From Acidobacteriaceae bacterium (GTDB taxonomy: Bacteria > Acidobacteriota > Terriglobia > Terriglobales > Acidobacteriaceae), in the NCBI GenBank assembly GCA_030040175.1, contig JASHUF010000290.1, forward strand, positions 1 through 7,384: DNA of 7,384 nucleotides, in the 5' to 3' direction. The translations under genes were made by a program, and so were the position numbers. The notes beneath the pieces were generated by a model. That model saw only the letters and a list, made by a program, of their open reading frames with translations. It did no database searches and was not told the origin of the DNA. This document shows, piece by piece, positions 7,301 to 7,384 of the stretch (positions are counted from its first letter, which is position 1; every line of letters begins with the position of its first letter).

Positions 7301-7384
7301 GGCGGCTCAGGCCATGGAGATCGCCTTCGAAGCCACGCATGACCCCCTCGGCGCATGGATCCTCTCGCCGCATAGCGACGCGCA
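4368..7384 (+). CDS. addA: AddA-like UvrD/RecB-family helicase-nuclease, C-terminus cut by window edge
   Basis: ATP-driven 3'-5' DNA helicase subunit expected to pair with the upstream AddB-like protein. The frame is open for 1005 codons to the right edge. Superfamily 1A motifs appear in order: Q-motif region around Gln13-Arg16, Walker A APAGSGKT (30-37), motif Ia TFTNSAAAEMR (61-71), motif Ib ISTIDSFCRE (128-137), Walker B LLVDEFQDTS (314-323), motif III VVGDPMQSIYFFR (347-359), motif IV LTANFRT (389-395), motif V VQLMTIHKAKGLEFE (713-727) and motif VI RRLLYVAASRARE (797-809). All key ATPase residues are present: Lys36, Asp317, Glu318, Gln353, Arg394 and Arg806. After a variable Ala-rich linker (about 845-905), RALGVAVHALLQEI (925-938) supplies the G-x3-H motif (Gly928, His932) that opens a RecB-type nuclease domain. 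The catalytic Asp and DYK residues would lie beyond the edge. Usual AddA length is about 1150-1250, so some 150-250 residues are probably missing. A RecB or generic UvrD label is possible, but the AddB-like neighbour favours AddA. Confidence 0.92.
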   Translation, partial: MRKTAPQSEPPDQSQREHALDPTRSVLVRAPAGSGKTELLARRFLRLLAAVDDPGHIVAITFTNSAAAEMRNRILANLEKAAADETAERGASDPSDNDFSMEALASRALAHSRRLNWNLIDLPARLRISTIDSFCRELALQRPLLSGLGGAIDIAEHRQELYRRAARRTLEEIGGGNADLTAAIERLLLWRANHWQETEDLLVDMLKDRDRWMHDFLLDREPNWEALRARLERPFDRAHASDALPLRYTDAEWSIVRACFLLLRRAAGHLQVVFAETGAVDFTEVAQIALRVLRSEDGMPTDAALAVADGIRHLLVDEFQDTSRKQHRLLASLIAAWPEREGRTCFVVGDPMQSIYFFRDADAELFPRVENFGLDLPGELPLAFDSIALTANFRTAAPLVGALNETFAEVFAQDDGSGVRFSAAVPSREDNGMTGLAPEAAPGPRMDLHVDFVPDTPRSGSAGQKERMREERAAAHERQIEQIAALIRAQSHRMSHAQAENLHIGNHKEKKKYRIAVLARARKSLQPIAAALRAANIPFRAVDLEPLKERPEILDALAAARAFLNPQDRVAWLGVLRAPWCALTLEDLHRLVSADEEALLTRPVPDLLAERLPFLGAEPRAAVERVLAAADLARRLRMAQPSAAVGTWLEQTWLALGGAHCVDAAGRANLDLLWRALDALPEGEQDFFGPALDAALEELTALPDPESDENCGVQLMTIHKAKGLEFEIVIVPELQAVPRRNEPRLLSWLERGLAEPDESGEPTEFLVAPIAAKGTDRGAAKEWVDRIGHEREHQELRRLLYVAASRAREQLHLFARPAYKTEKGGSFTLIEPRESLLATAWPALAAEVRRRFEAWRAQAAAPLAAIAAAAEDVQASPAAPRGAWLRRLPPGARTSVSVSAAPASAPAIAGMGRLYERHEGGLRSRALGVAVHALLQEIARLREGSEWGAVRSALPRFTARTAAQIRAAGFDPAAAAGMAAQAMEIAFEATHDPLGAWILSPHSDA

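Noticed and set aside
1..7384. CRISPR arrays, tRNA/rRNA genes, insertion sequences, att sites or phage-defence genes
   Set aside because: Read-through showed no regularly spaced repeats, transposase motifs, terminal inverted repeats or RNA-gene signatures. The AddAB-like pair is best explained as core recombinational repair rather than a defence island.

Overview
The window is a GC-rich bacterial chromosome segment with strong G/C bias at third codon positions. It is densely coded, with no RNA genes, mobile elements or arrays visible. The sugar kinase sequence, the CusF-Sco lipoprotein and the style of the AddAB-like pair resemble Acidobacteriota (Terriglobia-type) genomes. That placement is from memory of similar proteins, not from a search.

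Left part (1-1424, minus strand): two genes read leftwards. The first is a lipoprotein that joins a CusF-like copper-binding domain to a Sco1/SenC thioredoxin-fold domain, and it probably serves copper delivery to a membrane oxidase. After a 64-base gap comes a PfkB-family sugar kinase, probably 2-dehydro-3-deoxygluconokinase-like, which runs off the left edge. Its frame appears to break at a six-base T run at positions 34-39: the expected family motif continues one frame over.

Middle (1425-1570): a divergent intergenic region. On each side a -10-like hexamer lies only 6 to 10 bases before the start codon, and neither start has a convincing Shine-Dalgarno sequence. This suggests leaderless or nearly leaderless transcripts.

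Right part (1571-7384, plus strand): a two-gene recombination and repair operon. The first gene encodes an AddB-like PD-(D/E)XK nuclease with a four-cysteine iron-sulfur cluster signature and no visible Walker A motif. The second overlaps it by 8 bases and encodes an AddA-like UvrD-family helicase with all helicase motifs and the start of its own nuclease domain. The right edge cuts it before the nuclease catalytic residues. Together they should form a two-nuclease, one-motor complex that resects double-strand DNA ends for RecA-dependent repair. I found no obviously new system. The most useful observations are the kinase frameshift, the CusF-Sco fusion with unusual cysteine spacing, the paired near-leaderless promoters, and the divergent AddAB-like pair.
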